The notes: a model not told the origin generated them from the letters alone. A DNA stretch of 64,000 nucleotides from Eutreptiella sp. 'Long Island Sound 2002' (GCA_964036045.1 OZ038385.1:3720001-3784000), one strand, 5' to 3'; counted from the stretch's first letter, positions 54,660-64,000 are shown. Numbers and translations: made by a program.

Positions 54660-55455
54660 TAAGCAAAAACTTTTGACCCCCCCCCCACCCCCACCCCCAC
54701 CCCCCCCCCTCAAAAAAGTGATATCCAGTTTTAGGGGGTAGAGGCCTCAAAATCAAAAAATCCATTGGGGGATGGTCTTATTGGGCAAAATAATGATTTT
54801 ACAAGGGGTTGGACATCCAATATCATGCCTTGGGGTATGCTACGCGAATGACCCCAAAAAAGGGGGGTATATGACGCCCGCGCCTGCGCTTGATCTAACA
54901 ACCTCTCTTCGAGGTGATTCTAGGCGCTGAAGGAGGGAGCAGCACACACCATGCATCTTTTTTATGTTGATAATTCGCGTGAAGCCATTGTTTTGCTTTG
55001 ATCACAAAGGACAAAGCACCAAGACAATTCAACAATTCACCTCTGGCCGAACAAACCAGTCAGAGTGCTGCGGGCGACCTCACCGCCTGCAAGAGTACCA
55101 GAGCTGTACTCGCCCATAGCGCCACAGGCCTTAGTGTGCGCTCTCCAAAAGACCCCGCCGGGTCTATGGGACACAACCACGCACGTACACACACCGGCGA
55201 TCAAAACACGTGAAGCAGCACTTAAACTTTTTTTTTTTTATAACTCGTGACCGAAGTTCCACCAAGTGTCCATTGAGAGTACACATAGCAGGTCATGGGT
55301 CAGTGACAGGGCCGACTTTGGGTATGGGTTTGGTATGACCTACCCTCACCAAGACGGCTGCGGCGGGGTGGCGGGAGGAACGAGTCCTGCGCCTTGCCCC
55401 ACCCCTGTCGCCCCGTTTGCACGGGTATGCGCGTCCTCCCGGACCTCTCGGGGTG
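54660..55455. other. No gene recognised
   Basis: Contains runs of C at 54676-54710 and AT-rich sequence. ORFs lack motifs. The stretch 55300-55450 may be 3' flank of the small minus-strand ORF. Confidence 0.45.
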
Positions 55456-55645
55456 TTACAATCCAGTCAAGACTATGACATCGCCCATGTCCTCCAGCGG
55501 GATTTCCATATCCTGGAGATCACTAGGAACCTCCGGCGCCTCTGTCCTCCGTTTCTTGTGTGTCTCGGGTGGGTTCTCGTCCCGCAAGCGCTTCATGCGC
55601 TGTGCGGTGGCCCCCCGGATCAAGCTAGTGCGGTCCCTCGGAAAA
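55456..55645 (-). pseudogene. ORF tail next to a 10-bp repeat array
   Basis: Following the 10-bp array the minus strand stays open for RDRTSLIRGATAQRMKRLRD, then KKRRTEAPEVPSDLQDMEI and a stop at 55456. It looks like the basic/acidic C-terminal tail of a larger protein, perhaps from a mobile element; family unknown. Confidence 0.35.
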
Positions 55646-55652
55646 TTTTCTT

Positions 55653-55706
55653 GTGCTGCGGCATGCTGCGGCATGCTGCGGCATGCTGCGGCATGCTGCG
55701 GCATGC
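55653..55706. repeat. GGCATGCTGC array, five units
   Basis: Five tandem copies of the 10-bp unit, each with the palindrome GCATGC. It is preceded by GAAAATTTT, as is the array at 56434. Confidence 0.95.
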
Positions 55707-55793
55707 TTCAGCCTGCACTTGTGGGTACCTACGCTTCTGTGTCAAGTTGAACTCACATGCAAGAGACAACATGCACAACACTGTTGGGCCAAA

Positions 55794-56020
55794 TTAATCA
55801 CTTTCACCATCCGGATCGTCTGTAGTGGGTTTGTTGACATACATCATAGCCAAATGGCGCAAAGTGTCGTTGCCCATATGCAAACGGTCCTTTGTCTGGA
55901 TGTGGCCCATCAAACTGAACGTTCGCTCGACATGGCAAGCAGAGCGTGGTCGTCGGACAAAGAAAACAGCAATGCTACTCAACACAGGAAAATCGTCTTT
56001 TTTGGTATGCTGTTGGTGCA
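55794..56020 (-). pseudogene. hAT transposase C-terminal dimerisation segment
   Basis: The ORF encodes PRSACHVERTFSLMGHIQTK followed by DRLHMGNDTLRHLAMMYVNK, matching the hAT C-terminal pattern (S/A-x-x-x-E-R-x-F-S-x-x-G, then K-x-R-L-x-x-x-x-L-x-x-L). It ends at a stop at 55794. Only this terminal piece is seen, so it is a remnant. Confidence 0.65.
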
Positions 56021-56280
56021 GATGACTGACTCATGACAACACAAATAAAGACAAACTGGGGAGACATGGGGCAGGCAGAAGGTCTCCCGTGCGAACACAG
56101 TAGGAGCAGACAGACAAGGCAAACAGGCTGATGTGGTCCCCAATACCTTCCCCAATGGCCCACTGCAAACCCTAACCTGTGATGCCTTGGTATTTTGAGT
56201 ATCCTTCAGGACTTGACATGTCAAAACAACACCAAAAAAGCGAAGATCAGAATAGAGAGGAACTGACAGGCAACAAAGTA

Positions 56281-56352
56281 CCCTTGCCGGGAATGGAACC
56301 CAGGACCCTCCAAGCTGAACCCCAGTAATTTACCACTGAGCTACCATCCAGT
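56281..56352 (-). repeat. tRNA-like unit
   Basis: On the minus strand TAGCTCAGTGGTA is a perfect A box and CTGGGTTCCATTCCCGG forms a complete 5-bp T arm with a 7-base loop. The D and anticodon stems do not pair well, so I call it tRNA-derived (SINE head or tRNA pseudogene). Confidence 0.5.
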
Positions 56353-56378
56353 TCTGAGACATCTGTGCAACAAAGGGT

Positions 56379-59300
56379 TCAGAGTTTCGACTTGGTATGA
56401 AAAAAAAAGTCCGCCACGTGAAAATTTTGGCTCGCTGCGGCATGCTGCGGCATGCTGCGGCATGCTTCAAAACCCCCATGTGCAGCTCCAAAAAACAGGT
56501 GCTGCGGCATGCTGCGGCATGCTGCGGCATGCTGCGGCTGCACTAGCTTGCCCCGGATGTCCCATCGGGGGTCCGACAAAGTCGTCCGCCGTAAGGCCGT
56601 AAGGGTCACCGCGTGCACGTGGGACATATGCCGCCATTCGGATGCTTCTTCCGCTTGGATGCCGGTGGACAGCGAAACATGTGCCTGCTCCCAACACGAA
56701 GATGCCACGGCGAGCTTGCGCGACACCGTGGACCGCGCCTCGGGGAGGACAGCTGTTCGCCACTGGCGGAAGCGTAGTCGGCGAGAATCCGCCATCCAGG
56801 ACAAGTGGTAGACCGCCTGTTGCGCTTCTACATACCACCGCGTCGTATGTTCCTTGTAGAGGAAGTACGCTTGCCGGCACAAGTGCTCGTGGTGGTGTGC
56901 CAAGAAGAGGGACTTCTGTGTGACGGCTTGCCGGGCGAGTGCCTGCGCCACCTCTTCCAGGCAGAGTCGTGCGGCCTGCATTTGGGCGTGTAGCATGAGA
57001 CGCCTAGCCTGTTCCAGGAAGGGTCCGGCACGAATTTCACGAGACTCGCGCGGCGGTGAGACCGGAGCCTGTGCCGGTGGCGGCGACGGTTCTCTGGGCC
57101 GTTTGCGCGGCGGTGCTACATGGTGGTGCCGGGCCATGGCCTCCAAGACCCACGTGCGCTCGGCAGTGGTGACCGCTTGTGTCAATTGCCACCGAAGTTC
57201 CTCCACCGTGGGCGCAGTATCTGTGAAACGTGGCTCTGATGGCGGCGGGATCGACAGTACGCCTCTCACGTGGTTCCAAATGTTGCGGGCCGTAGGTTTA
57301 GCTACCTGCGGCAGGGCCCCAGCAACAGGTGGGACGATGTGCGTGGGCCGCTTGTTGCTGACGAAAGTTGGGGCGTGCTGCAGCTTGTCAACGATCCACG
57401 CCTGCAATCGCTGGAATACGTGGAAGTGCCATGTGGCAACTACCACCCTCCAGTGCGCCTGGACTGGAAGGAAGGATCGTTGAAGGGAGTGTGGGAACTG
57501 CAAGCGGGTGCACATGCGCAGTTCGTCTGCGGACGCCGTTCGTCGCCACTTGGTTGCCTCCGGTTTCCATGTCTCCCATGCGTCAGTCCAAATGTCCCAA
57601 AACCGGAATTCGGAGGGGCATGACAAGAGGCACTCCTGCACTGCCAGGCCATGGCGCTGTCCACACCGTGGGCACAGCACCGGCCCGGTTTCCCAGGGTG
57701 CCCCATACCCCGGCAATCGCAGTGTCCCCCACAGCCATGGACCCCACTTATCTCGGTTGACCGCGCGCAAAGGCAGCCATGACGTCCAATGCGCCTCGTG
57801 TACCAGCTTCTGGGGGCGTGATTTGATGATCCACTTACGGGCAGGGGACGGCATTACATGGCCGTTCAAGAGGATATCCGCGGGTGATGTGCTGCCCAGA
57901 CCACGGCAAGGGTGCATGGTACTGCCCGCTCGGGCTGCGAGGTCGGCTAATTCGTTGCCAATCCTGTCCTGATAGTCTTGCAAACTATGCGCCTTTTTAG
58001 GGTCCCGATGCCCTCGTGCCCAACGTACTTGGAGTGCCTTGGTGGAGATAAGCTGGTACGCTGCGTCGTGCAAATCATAGTCGGACGATTGTGGGCTGGG
58101 TGGCTTGGAGACGCATCGAGCCGCAGCCCGGTTGTCAAGCACGATTGAGTCCCCCGGTTGGGCTAGGCACGCCGCGATCCATATGCCGTACATTTCTGCC
58201 CTATAAATCGTCTGCGGGCCCGGTACTCTCGCTTGGATGCGCATAGGTCCGTTGACCACCCCTGTGCCAGCACGCCCTTCCAACAGGCTGCCGTCACTGT
58301 ACCACGTCGACCCCGTGGGTTGCCCCTGTTGGTGCCAGGCACGGCCTGACTGCTCAACGTTGGGTTGCACGGGACTAGTGCCGCTCTTGGGACGCAGGGA
58401 TTGGAGGTACTGGTGGGGTACAAGCGACTCAAACCTGCAATCGTCGGAGTCCTCATCATCGAAGAGTGACTCGAGGTCATCGTGGGGCCGTTTGGGTGCC
58501 TTTCGACCTATCGATTGGCCGGCGCGTGGGAGGCGCCCCATTTCCATACCAAAGGACAGCAGGATTTTGCGGTACTTCTCCACCATGTGTGGGAGATGAC
58601 CTGAGTTGGTGCGCCTCGTCATAGGCCTGTGTGGAACTCGCAAGGCCCGTTGGACTAGCTGAATAAGGGCGCATAAACCGGCCCAGGACGCACTGTGGAG
58701 GCCCAGTCCCCCTTCGGTGACGTCCGTGTAGAGGCGGTACTGCAGGTACTTTTCCACGCGGGGAGCCTGAAGGACAAACTCTTCCAAGGCGGTCTCCATG
58801 CGGTTGCCCCAACACACATCCCACATAAAGAGACTCTTATACACCCACCTGGGGATGAGTACGGAATTGACGATTTGTGCCCGCTCAAAGCTTGTCAACG
58901 GGAGGATGGTGTATGCGGCTACCTGAGCTTGCAGGGCGGCGAAGAGCGCATCCCTAGCCTTGCCCCTATACCCTACACCGGCGATGGTGTGGCCCAAGTA
59001 GGTGAACATAGGATCCTTGAAGTCGAGGCGATGTTGTCCCCACCAGATGTGCTTTGCCTGCTGGGCACCCCCTGAGGTAGCGCCCGAGGACCGTGGTCTG
59101 TGGAAGTGATACACTTCTGTCTTGTTAGGATTGAACTGAATCCCAATCTGGGACCCCCAAGCGGAGAGGTCGGTGAGGAGTCGTTCCAATTCAGTATGAT
59201 CTTTGACAATGATGGCAATATCGTCAACATATACGAATGTGTCCGGGTACTTGGCGATCAAACGCTTGATCAACAACTCATATACAATAGCGAACAAGAA

Positions 59301-61523
59301 CGGGGAGCAGGGGCATCCTTCTTTGACGCCCCGCGTGGGCTTGAAGTATATCCGTTCTCCTTGTATGTCCGTGTATGTGTCAGTATGTGCATAGATCGTG
59401 CGGAAGGCGTTCACATAGTTCGGCGGGAGCCCGGCATGGTTCAGGATGGAGAAAATGGCTTCATGGATTGTGGACGGGAAGGCTTTGGCAACATCCAACA
59501 AAACCACAAAAGGCTCCCGGCCCTCCATTTCGTGCTCGTGGAGGGAGTTGACTAAGTTTGCAGCTTGCTCAGTTGCGGTGTGCAAAGGCCTTGACCCATA
59601 CTGCTCGGGGCTAGCAACCCGGTCCACAAGGCGCTGCAGGCGGGGCCTGTACAACTTCATGATAACACGATATATACTGTTGGTCACGGCAATGGGTCGA
59701 TAATTCTCGGGGCGGTCAGGATCCCCTTTCTTGTACATCAACACCACCTCAGACCGCAGCCAATGCTGCGGGATGTCTCCTGTTCTCCATACTTCTAGCA
59801 CCCCCTCATACAATGTGTGCAGCGTATCGTCTGGCAGCATGCCCAGCAAGCGGTGCGGAACCCCATCAGGGCCCACGGCTTTCTTGCGCTTGCCCATACA
59901 TGCCCTTTTGAACCCATCGAAGCTTGGTGGGTCGTCAGTCATGTGCCCCTGTGGGATGAGTTGTGGGATGAGTGCTTCAATGGCCGCCATGTCATAGGGG
60001 GGGTTGCCACTGAAGTTGGCCAGCAAAGCGCGCGCCAGGTCCGGACTGGGTTGCTTTTGCGTGGGCTTCAATGGTCCGCGGGTCCAATTTTTGGTCAAGC
60101 GGAAGAATGCCCCATCCTTGCGGAGGGCTGCATGACGCATGGTATAGAGGCGCTTGTTGGCCACTTCGCGCAGTTCCTGCGCGATGCGCTTCTTGACCAC
60201 TTGGAAGTGTTTGTGCCACTGTTGTGTGTTAGTTTTGAGACGGGTCCGCTTGGTGCGCTTCCCCTGTCGAATGACGGCCTGCGCCACCGCTTTGAGGACC
60301 GCATCAGCGCGTGATACTGCGTCCATTGGGGTGTCTTGCCCGGCGAGTATGCGTTGTGTCTCCGGCACGGCGGCTCGCTCTTGCCGCACATTCCACTTCT
60401 TGGCAGGGTGCGTGGCTTTGATAAAGGACTCACAGTCCGTGGAGGTGAGGCCTGTAGTCATTAGGACGAGCCGGTGGTCGGAGGTGGGCATGGCGACAGT
60501 ATGGTATGTCATGGGGCTAACATTCCCCCAGCACCGCGAAGAGACCAGGATGGCATCCAGGCGGTGGCACCCTCTGGTGTGTCCCGCCTGTACAGACCCA
60601 TCAGGGCATAGTTCGTGCAGCGGGTCGTATAGACGGCGGCTCGGTAGGTCATCGTGCCAAAACCGACTTGGGGTGTTGCTCCAAATAGAGTCGTTGAAGT
60701 CGCCCATGAGTACATCGTATTGGTGTGTCTCAACAAAGGCATCTTGCCTCTTCTTGGTGGCTGCAGTTTGGAGTCCATAGTAGTTCAGGACCCGTAGCCG
60801 TGGCTTGTTGGGGAGCTGCAAAGTAAGTCCGAGAAAGGTCCCGTCTGGGTCTGCGAAAAGCAAGGCACGTTGATTGCCGTCCTTGAGCACGAAGTGGTCC
60901 ATTGTGTTGCGGACCAGGAATGCCACCCCATTGACGGTCCCGGACGGGTGTGGGTGATAGTAGATCTGCCACTCGGGAAAGGTTAATGTTGTTGCCGCCT
61001 CTATGTTGGGGAAGGTAGGCTTAACTTCTTGTAAGCCGACAATGTCGAGGCGCATATCAGACAAGAGCTGTACGATGGTGACCCATCGGTCCCAATCAAC
61101 CGTGGGGCCCCCAATATTGAAGGACGCCCACCGGAGGCCATCGCCACTTGGTTGCGTGCAACCGGTAGCAGACTTGACCACTCCCTTGTTCAGTGCGGTA
61201 TACACGGCAGCCCATTGACCACTTGAAGGCCCGGGGTTGAGCTCGATGTCTCCCCCAAGCAACAGTAGAAGGGCTTCCCACGGCTTGTAGGGGCCCAGGT
61301 GCCCCCGTAGATACGTCTTATATACAAGCCAACTGAAAGGCCGCCCCCTGTCCCAAACCCGGTATATGCGCGCCCCACGGTGTTCCCATCTCATGCCATG
61401 GGCCCACCATGTGCGTCGGGGCGAACGGCGCCTCACCCGTGACGGTCCCACGTACCATGTAATCCCGCGTCCTGCCCCCACCATGACCAGCCCACGAATA
61501 TCGAGGAGTAGTGAGTGCCGCAT
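56379..61523 (-). CDS. LINE ORF2: 2A, AP endonuclease, RT, RNase H
   Basis: An uninterrupted 1714-codon ORF. A 2A-like LLLLLGGDIELNPGP ends at residue 99. Residues about 130-355 form an exonuclease-endonuclease-phosphatase domain: WASFNIGG, GLQEVK (E166), LMGDFNDS (D275), RLDAIL and SDH (348-350). Residues about 545-810 are the reverse transcriptase, with LLDVAKAF (D677), RGVKEGCPCSPFLFA and VYVDD (765-768). RNase H follows at about 1072-1200 with YSDGS, AEMYG, LDNRA and ELADLA. A zinc motif, CPRCGQRHGLAVQECLLSC, lies at 1284-1302, then a basic Pro-rich tail ending in the 10-bp-repeat translation. All catalytic residues are present, so the protein could be active. From its family it nicks target DNA and primes reverse transcription of its RNA. 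It lies 82 bases downstream of ORF1 in the same frame. Confidence 0.93.
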   Translation of the reverse strand: MRHSLLLDIRGLVMVGAGRGITWYVGPSRVRRRSPRRTWWAHGMRWEHRGARIYRVWDRGRPFSWLVYKTYLRGHLGPYKPWEALLLLLGGDIELNPGPSSGQWAAVYTALNKGVVKSATGCTQPSGDGLRWASFNIGGPTVDWDRWVTIVQLLSDMRLDIVGLQEVKPTFPNIEAATTLTFPEWQIYYHPHPSGTVNGVAFLVRNTMDHFVLKDGNQRALLFADPDGTFLGLTLQLPNKPRLRVLNYYGLQTAATKKRQDAFVETHQYDVLMGDFNDSIWSNTPSRFWHDDLPSRRLYDPLHELCPDGSVQAGHTRGCHRLDAILVSSRCWGNVSPMTYHTVAMPTSDHRLVLMTTGLTSTDCESFIKATHPAKKWNVRQERAAVPETQRILAGQDTPMDAVSRADAVLKAVAQAVIRQGKRTKRTRLKTNTQQWHKHFQVVKKRIAQELREVANKRLYTMRHAALRKDGAFFRLTKNWTRGPLKPTQKQPSPDLARALLANFSGNPPYDMAAIEALIPQLIPQGHMTDDPPSFDGFKRACMGKRKKAVGPDGVPHRLLGMLPDDTLHTLYEGVLEVWRTGDIPQHWLRSEVVLMYKKGDPDRPENYRPIAVTNSIYRVIMKLYRPRLQRLVDRVASPEQYGSRPLHTATEQAANLVNSLHEHEMEGREPFVVLLDVAKAFPSTIHEAIFSILNHAGLPPNYVNAFRTIYAHTDTYTDIQGERIYFKPTRGVKEGCPCSPFLFAIVYELLIKRLIAKYPDTFVYVDDIAIIVKDHTELERLLTDLSAWGSQIGIQFNPNKTEVYHFHRPRSSGATSGGAQQAKHIWWGQHRLDFKDPMFTYLGHTIAGVGYRGKARDALFAALQAQVAAYTILPLTSFERAQIVNSVLIPRWVYKSLFMWDVCWGNRMETALEEFVLQAPRVEKYLQYRLYTDVTEGGLGLHSASWAGLCALIQLVQRALRVPHRPMTRRTNSGHLPHMVEKYRKILLSFGMEMGRLPRAGQSIGRKAPKRPHDDLESLFDDEDSDDCRFESLVPHQYLQSLRPKSGTSPVQPNVEQSGRAWHQQGQPTGSTWYSDGSLLEGRAGTGVVNGPMRIQARVPGPQTIYRAEMYGIWIAACLAQPGDSIVLDNRAAARCVSKPPSPQSSDYDLHDAAYQLISTKALQVRWARGHRDPKKAHSLQDYQDRIGNELADLAARAGSTMHPCRGLGSTSPADILLNGHVMPSPARKWIIKSRPQKLVHEAHWTSWLPLRAVNRDKWGPWLWGTLRLPGYGAPWETGPVLCPRCGQRHGLAVQECLLSCPSEFRFWDIWTDAWETWKPEATKWRRTASADELRMCTRLQFPHSLQRSFLPVQAHWRVVVATWHFHVFQRLQAWIVDKLQHAPTFVSNKRPTHIVPPVAGALPQVAKPTARNIWNHVRGVLSIPPPSEPRFTDTAPTVEELRWQLTQAVTTAERTWVLEAMARHHHVAPPRKRPREPSPPPAQAPVSPPRESREIRAGPFLEQARRLMLHAQMQAARLCLEEVAQALARQAVTQKSLFLAHHHEHLCRQAYFLYKEHTTRWYVEAQQAVYHLSWMADSRRLRFRQWRTAVLPEARSTVSRKLAVASSCWEQAHVSLSTGIQAEEASEWRHMSHVHAVTLTALRRTTLSDPRWDIRGKLVQPQHAAACRSMPQHLFFGAAHGGFEACRSMPQHAAASQNFHVADFFFHTKSKL
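56434..56538. repeat. Two GGCATGCTGC arrays at the LINE 3' end
   Basis: Three units at 56434-56466 and nearly four at 56501-56538, separated by a 34-bp spacer. They lie inside the last 55 codons of LINE ORF2, where they are translated as MPQHAAACRS-type repeats. Confidence 0.95.
61227..61250 (-). other. 2A-like ribosome-skipping motif in LINE ORF2
   Basis: Codons 92-99 of ORF2 spell DIELNPGP, an exact match to the D-(V/I)-E-x-N-P-G-P consensus, preceded by a Leu-rich stretch as in active 2A peptides. Skipping would separate a 98-residue leader from the endonuclease-RT product, which would begin with Pro99. Similar motifs are known in non-LTR retrotransposons of trypanosomes and sea urchins; activity here is inferred. 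Confidence 0.85.
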
Positions 61524-61604
61524 GACGTGGCTAACACAACCCTCCAGGCAGACGAGGAGGCACAGGACCCACAGGTAGAATCCCAGCGTGCCCCCAAACC
61601 GGGG

Positions 61605-64000
61605 TCACTTGCGTGCTGGTTTGGGTACACCCCGCCGTGCGGGCGTGGGCGGTTTGGGCTTTACAGTTGGTTTATGTGCCGGGGCAACCAGCTGTGGCTT
61701 GGAGGCACTGGTCTTGATCTTAAGGTCGCTGGTGGTGGAGGCCGTAGGTCGGCGCGTGTCCATGCGGAGACGGGCGTCCTGGGCTTCCGTTTTGGCACGC
61801 TTCGGCTGGAGGAGAGGGTCCTCTGTATCCCATTGCATCATTTTCTCTTGCGTGTCCATGGCGGGTTCGTGGAGACGTTTCGTCTTGAGGTGCTCATCAT
61901 GCAGTTTTGCCATGGCCTCCTTGGCTCCCAAGAACTTCGCAGCGTACTGGAGGCGATGTGGAAGGCGGACCTGAGAGGAGTCCGGGACCACATCCAACAA
62001 CATGGAATCGATGCGGTCCCGGATGAGAGCATCCTGGGTAGAGTCGCCCGTGGTACATTGGAGGACCCCAGTTTTAACCTTAAGGAACTGCCCTGCCGCA
62101 AGACCCGCACTTTGGGGGTTTTCGTAGGTGGCCCTCACATAATGCACGTAAGTGGGTTCCATGTAGAAGCTAGGCTCCTCGGCCAACGTCAAGTACCGAC
62201 CAAAACTGGCGACGGTCACTCGCAATTCATACTCGGAGACTCCCAGCGATGCTCCCCAAAAGATCTCCGTAGCGTGCGAGCGGTCGGGGTTCGGGAGCAG
62301 GGCTCGTGCCTTGACTGCCGCGTAGCCCCATTTACTCCGTGACACCCCTCCCGACATCATGTCGTTGGTGAGCACGTTTTGCGCTTCGTAATGGTTGATT
62401 TGTTTCAACACAGAGGCGAGTGTCAGGCGGTCTAGGGTCGTCTTGAACTGCACCATCAACCGATAATTGTCGACGGGCTTCATCCCCACAACATGCTCCA
62501 TGAGTGTGCCCTGAATCAACTGGTGATTCTGGCGGAAGTCCCGTATAATATCCTCGTAAGAGGAGATTTTGTCCTCTTTTTCCGCCCGAAAGCGCTGACG
62601 TACAATCCAGAGCTCGCGTGCCGATTCGTTGATGATGAAGGGGCCCACTAGCTGGTCATCTTGTTTGTATCTAGCCTCCGCTGCCTCGGCCACCACTCGC
62701 GTGGCCTTGGCCACCAGTCGCCTTGGGAGGCGAACCTCGTATGCCGTGGATTGAGACCGCGACGCGCGAGCCTCCATAGCCCCCATGAACGGGAAGCTAT
62801 TAGAGGGTAGCTGCATGGCAATACTGGTTTGGACCTCCATGTCTGTTTCGTTGAGGAACTTGAACATGCGATGGAGCGTGTTGACTTTCATGGCTTCCGG
62901 GAACTCCAAGACAACCGTATCCGTGTCCTCCTCAATGGCGAACTTCCCGCCGTCTTGTATGTTCCCGTACAAATCATCGTGGTCCATGTTTTGCACATCC
63001 AACTCACGACTCTCAACGGCCTCCACAGGTCGCCACTCGGCCGAGTTATCCAACAAGACGCCCATGAGGGGGAGCGGTTCAGCTAATTCGGGGGCAAAGG
63101 TTTCATCACCTGTCCACCCATCGTACTTTGCGTTCACCGTGCCCGTCCACTTTGTGACCCCGGCCAGATATCTGTTGGCTGCACGAAGCGAGGGTCTTTT
63201 GACTTGCTCTAGACGCAGTGTGGCAATGGCCGAGTCCCGGTTTTTGTTGGCCACGTACACCATGAATAGACGCTTACGCGCATGCGCTTTTTGCCCTTGG
63301 GCCAGTACATCCACCATTTCCCGGATGGCGTCGTCCTCCGTACCGCCCCACACCACAGGCGTTGCGTTGGGCCTGTTTTGTGCCTCCATGAATCCCTTTT
63401 TTTGTCCCCTGTTCAACCGGGAGGACGAGGACTCCGGTCCGATTGGCGAGGTCCCCGTAGTAGGGATCCAGATTTTGGGTGACCTCGGTGTGTAGGATGC
63501 ACCGTTGTGCATGCATTGGCGTGGCGTTGTGGAATACGGTGTGGATGCCGTCGCTGCCGTATTCCACTGTGACGTCATAATGGGCGAGGATGTCCTCTGC
63601 GACCCTGTGGTCCAGTTGCGTGCGTCGCGTGTCAAAGAATACCTCACCCGTGGAGTTCAAAATGCGGTGGTGGCAATTCGTGACTTTGCGCTCCGGCCTG
63701 GAAGTCAATTACGACCGCATGCCCCTCTGAGCCGCCTAAGTTGCAGGAGGTAACTCCCCAGCGCTGGTTCCGCCTGCTTCAATTCTTCTTCCTCCACCCC
63801 CGCCACAGCGGGGCGGGTCACATACATGGGGGACTGAGGTGCTCCGTCTTCCATGGCTTGGTCGTGTGATTGCACTTGGATGATAGACTCCAGCTGGCCA
63901 TGGACCATGGTGCGCAGCATGTCAGACGTGTCAGCGGCGTACGCGGCCGATTCTTCAGTGATGCGTTGTGCCACCGGCACGGGTATTGCCAAGAAGGTGA
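61605..64000 (-). CDS. LINE ORF1 (two frame breaks; 5' end outside window)
   Basis: The main block (63647-61605, stop TGA) is 680 codons in length, of which about the first 80 are probably a shadow frame. The upstream part is better read as 63708-63404 in another frame (LNSTGEVFFDTRRTQLDHRV), switching at a run of seven A in GGGACAAAAAAAGGG (63397-63403), and before that as 64000-63705 in the main frame (PVPVAQRITEESAAYAADTS). The protein has no recognised RNA-binding motif; it contains NYRLMVQFKTTLDRLTLASV and a basic Pro/Lys-rich C-terminus (KPTVKPKPPTPARRGVPKP) suited to nucleic acid binding. The role is inferred as ORF1p-like RNA packaging. The frame breaks could be mutations, sequence errors or programmed shifts. 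Confidence 0.65.

Noticed and set aside
61515-62342. 275-codon plus-strand ORF
   Set aside because: It is antisense to LINE ORF1 and has no recognisable domain.

Overview
The window is nuclear DNA of a eukaryote, most likely a microbial alga or other protist with a large, repeat-rich genome. The reasons are split genes with GT-AG introns, LINE-type and GIY-YIG-type retroelements, DNA transposon remnants, tRNA-like repeat units, many microsatellites and homopolymeric G or C runs of 10 to 30 bases. No bacterial operon, Shine-Dalgarno site or CRISPR array is visible. The lineage cannot be settled from the sequence; a prasinophyte-like green alga, a dinoflagellate or a haptophyte would all fit.

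Layout. 1-7.2 kb: repeats, no gene recognised. 7.2-30.1 kb (minus strand): one large split gene, reconstructed here as 15 exons from an ATG at 30148 to a splice donor at 7225. All 14 introns are GT-AG and every exon length agrees with the splice phase, giving 846 codons so far. The product is an NLR-like STAND ATPase with an N-terminal cap and leucine-rich repeats, then a DUF4062/TEP1-NPHP3-type domain, then a NACHT domain. Its 7.1-kb second intron holds a decayed retroelement (about 21.2-26.5 kb) with a zinc knuckle, a GIY-YIG nuclease and a reverse transcriptase, in that order. 30.2-35.8 kb: hairpins, dispersed repeats and a 971-bp foldback element with a candidate 9-bp target-site duplication. 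35.9-37.2 kb: an intact acyltransferase-3 membrane protein. 37.7-43.8 kb: remnants of a Harbinger-type DDE transposase and small ORFs, two of them with related chromodomain/integrase-tail-like segments. 44.2-51.1 kb: two 5'-truncated copies of one LINE family with a short 3' fragment of the same kind between them. 51.4-52.2 kb: leucine-rich-repeat pseudogene pieces on both strands. 52.6-53.7 kb: an intact inosine/uridine-preferring nucleoside hydrolase-like gene with a C-terminal membrane anchor. 54.4-56.4 kb: an inverted pair of tRNA-like units, a hAT transposase tail, a third tRNA-like unit and 10-bp GGCATGCTGC arrays. 56.4-64 kb: a nearly complete LINE with an ORF1 and a 1714-residue ORF2 carrying a 2A-like peptide, AP endonuclease, reverse transcriptase, RNase H and a zinc motif.

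The two features most worth follow-up are the NLR-like gene with leucine-rich repeats N-terminal to its NACHT domain, and the 2A-bearing LINE in which ORF1 and ORF2 share one frame separated by a single TGA. The permuted GIY-YIG/RT element and the foldback element come next. The three host-type genes (NLR-like ATPase, acyltransferase, nucleoside hydrolase) show no evident functional link; most of the remaining sequence is mobile DNA and its debris.
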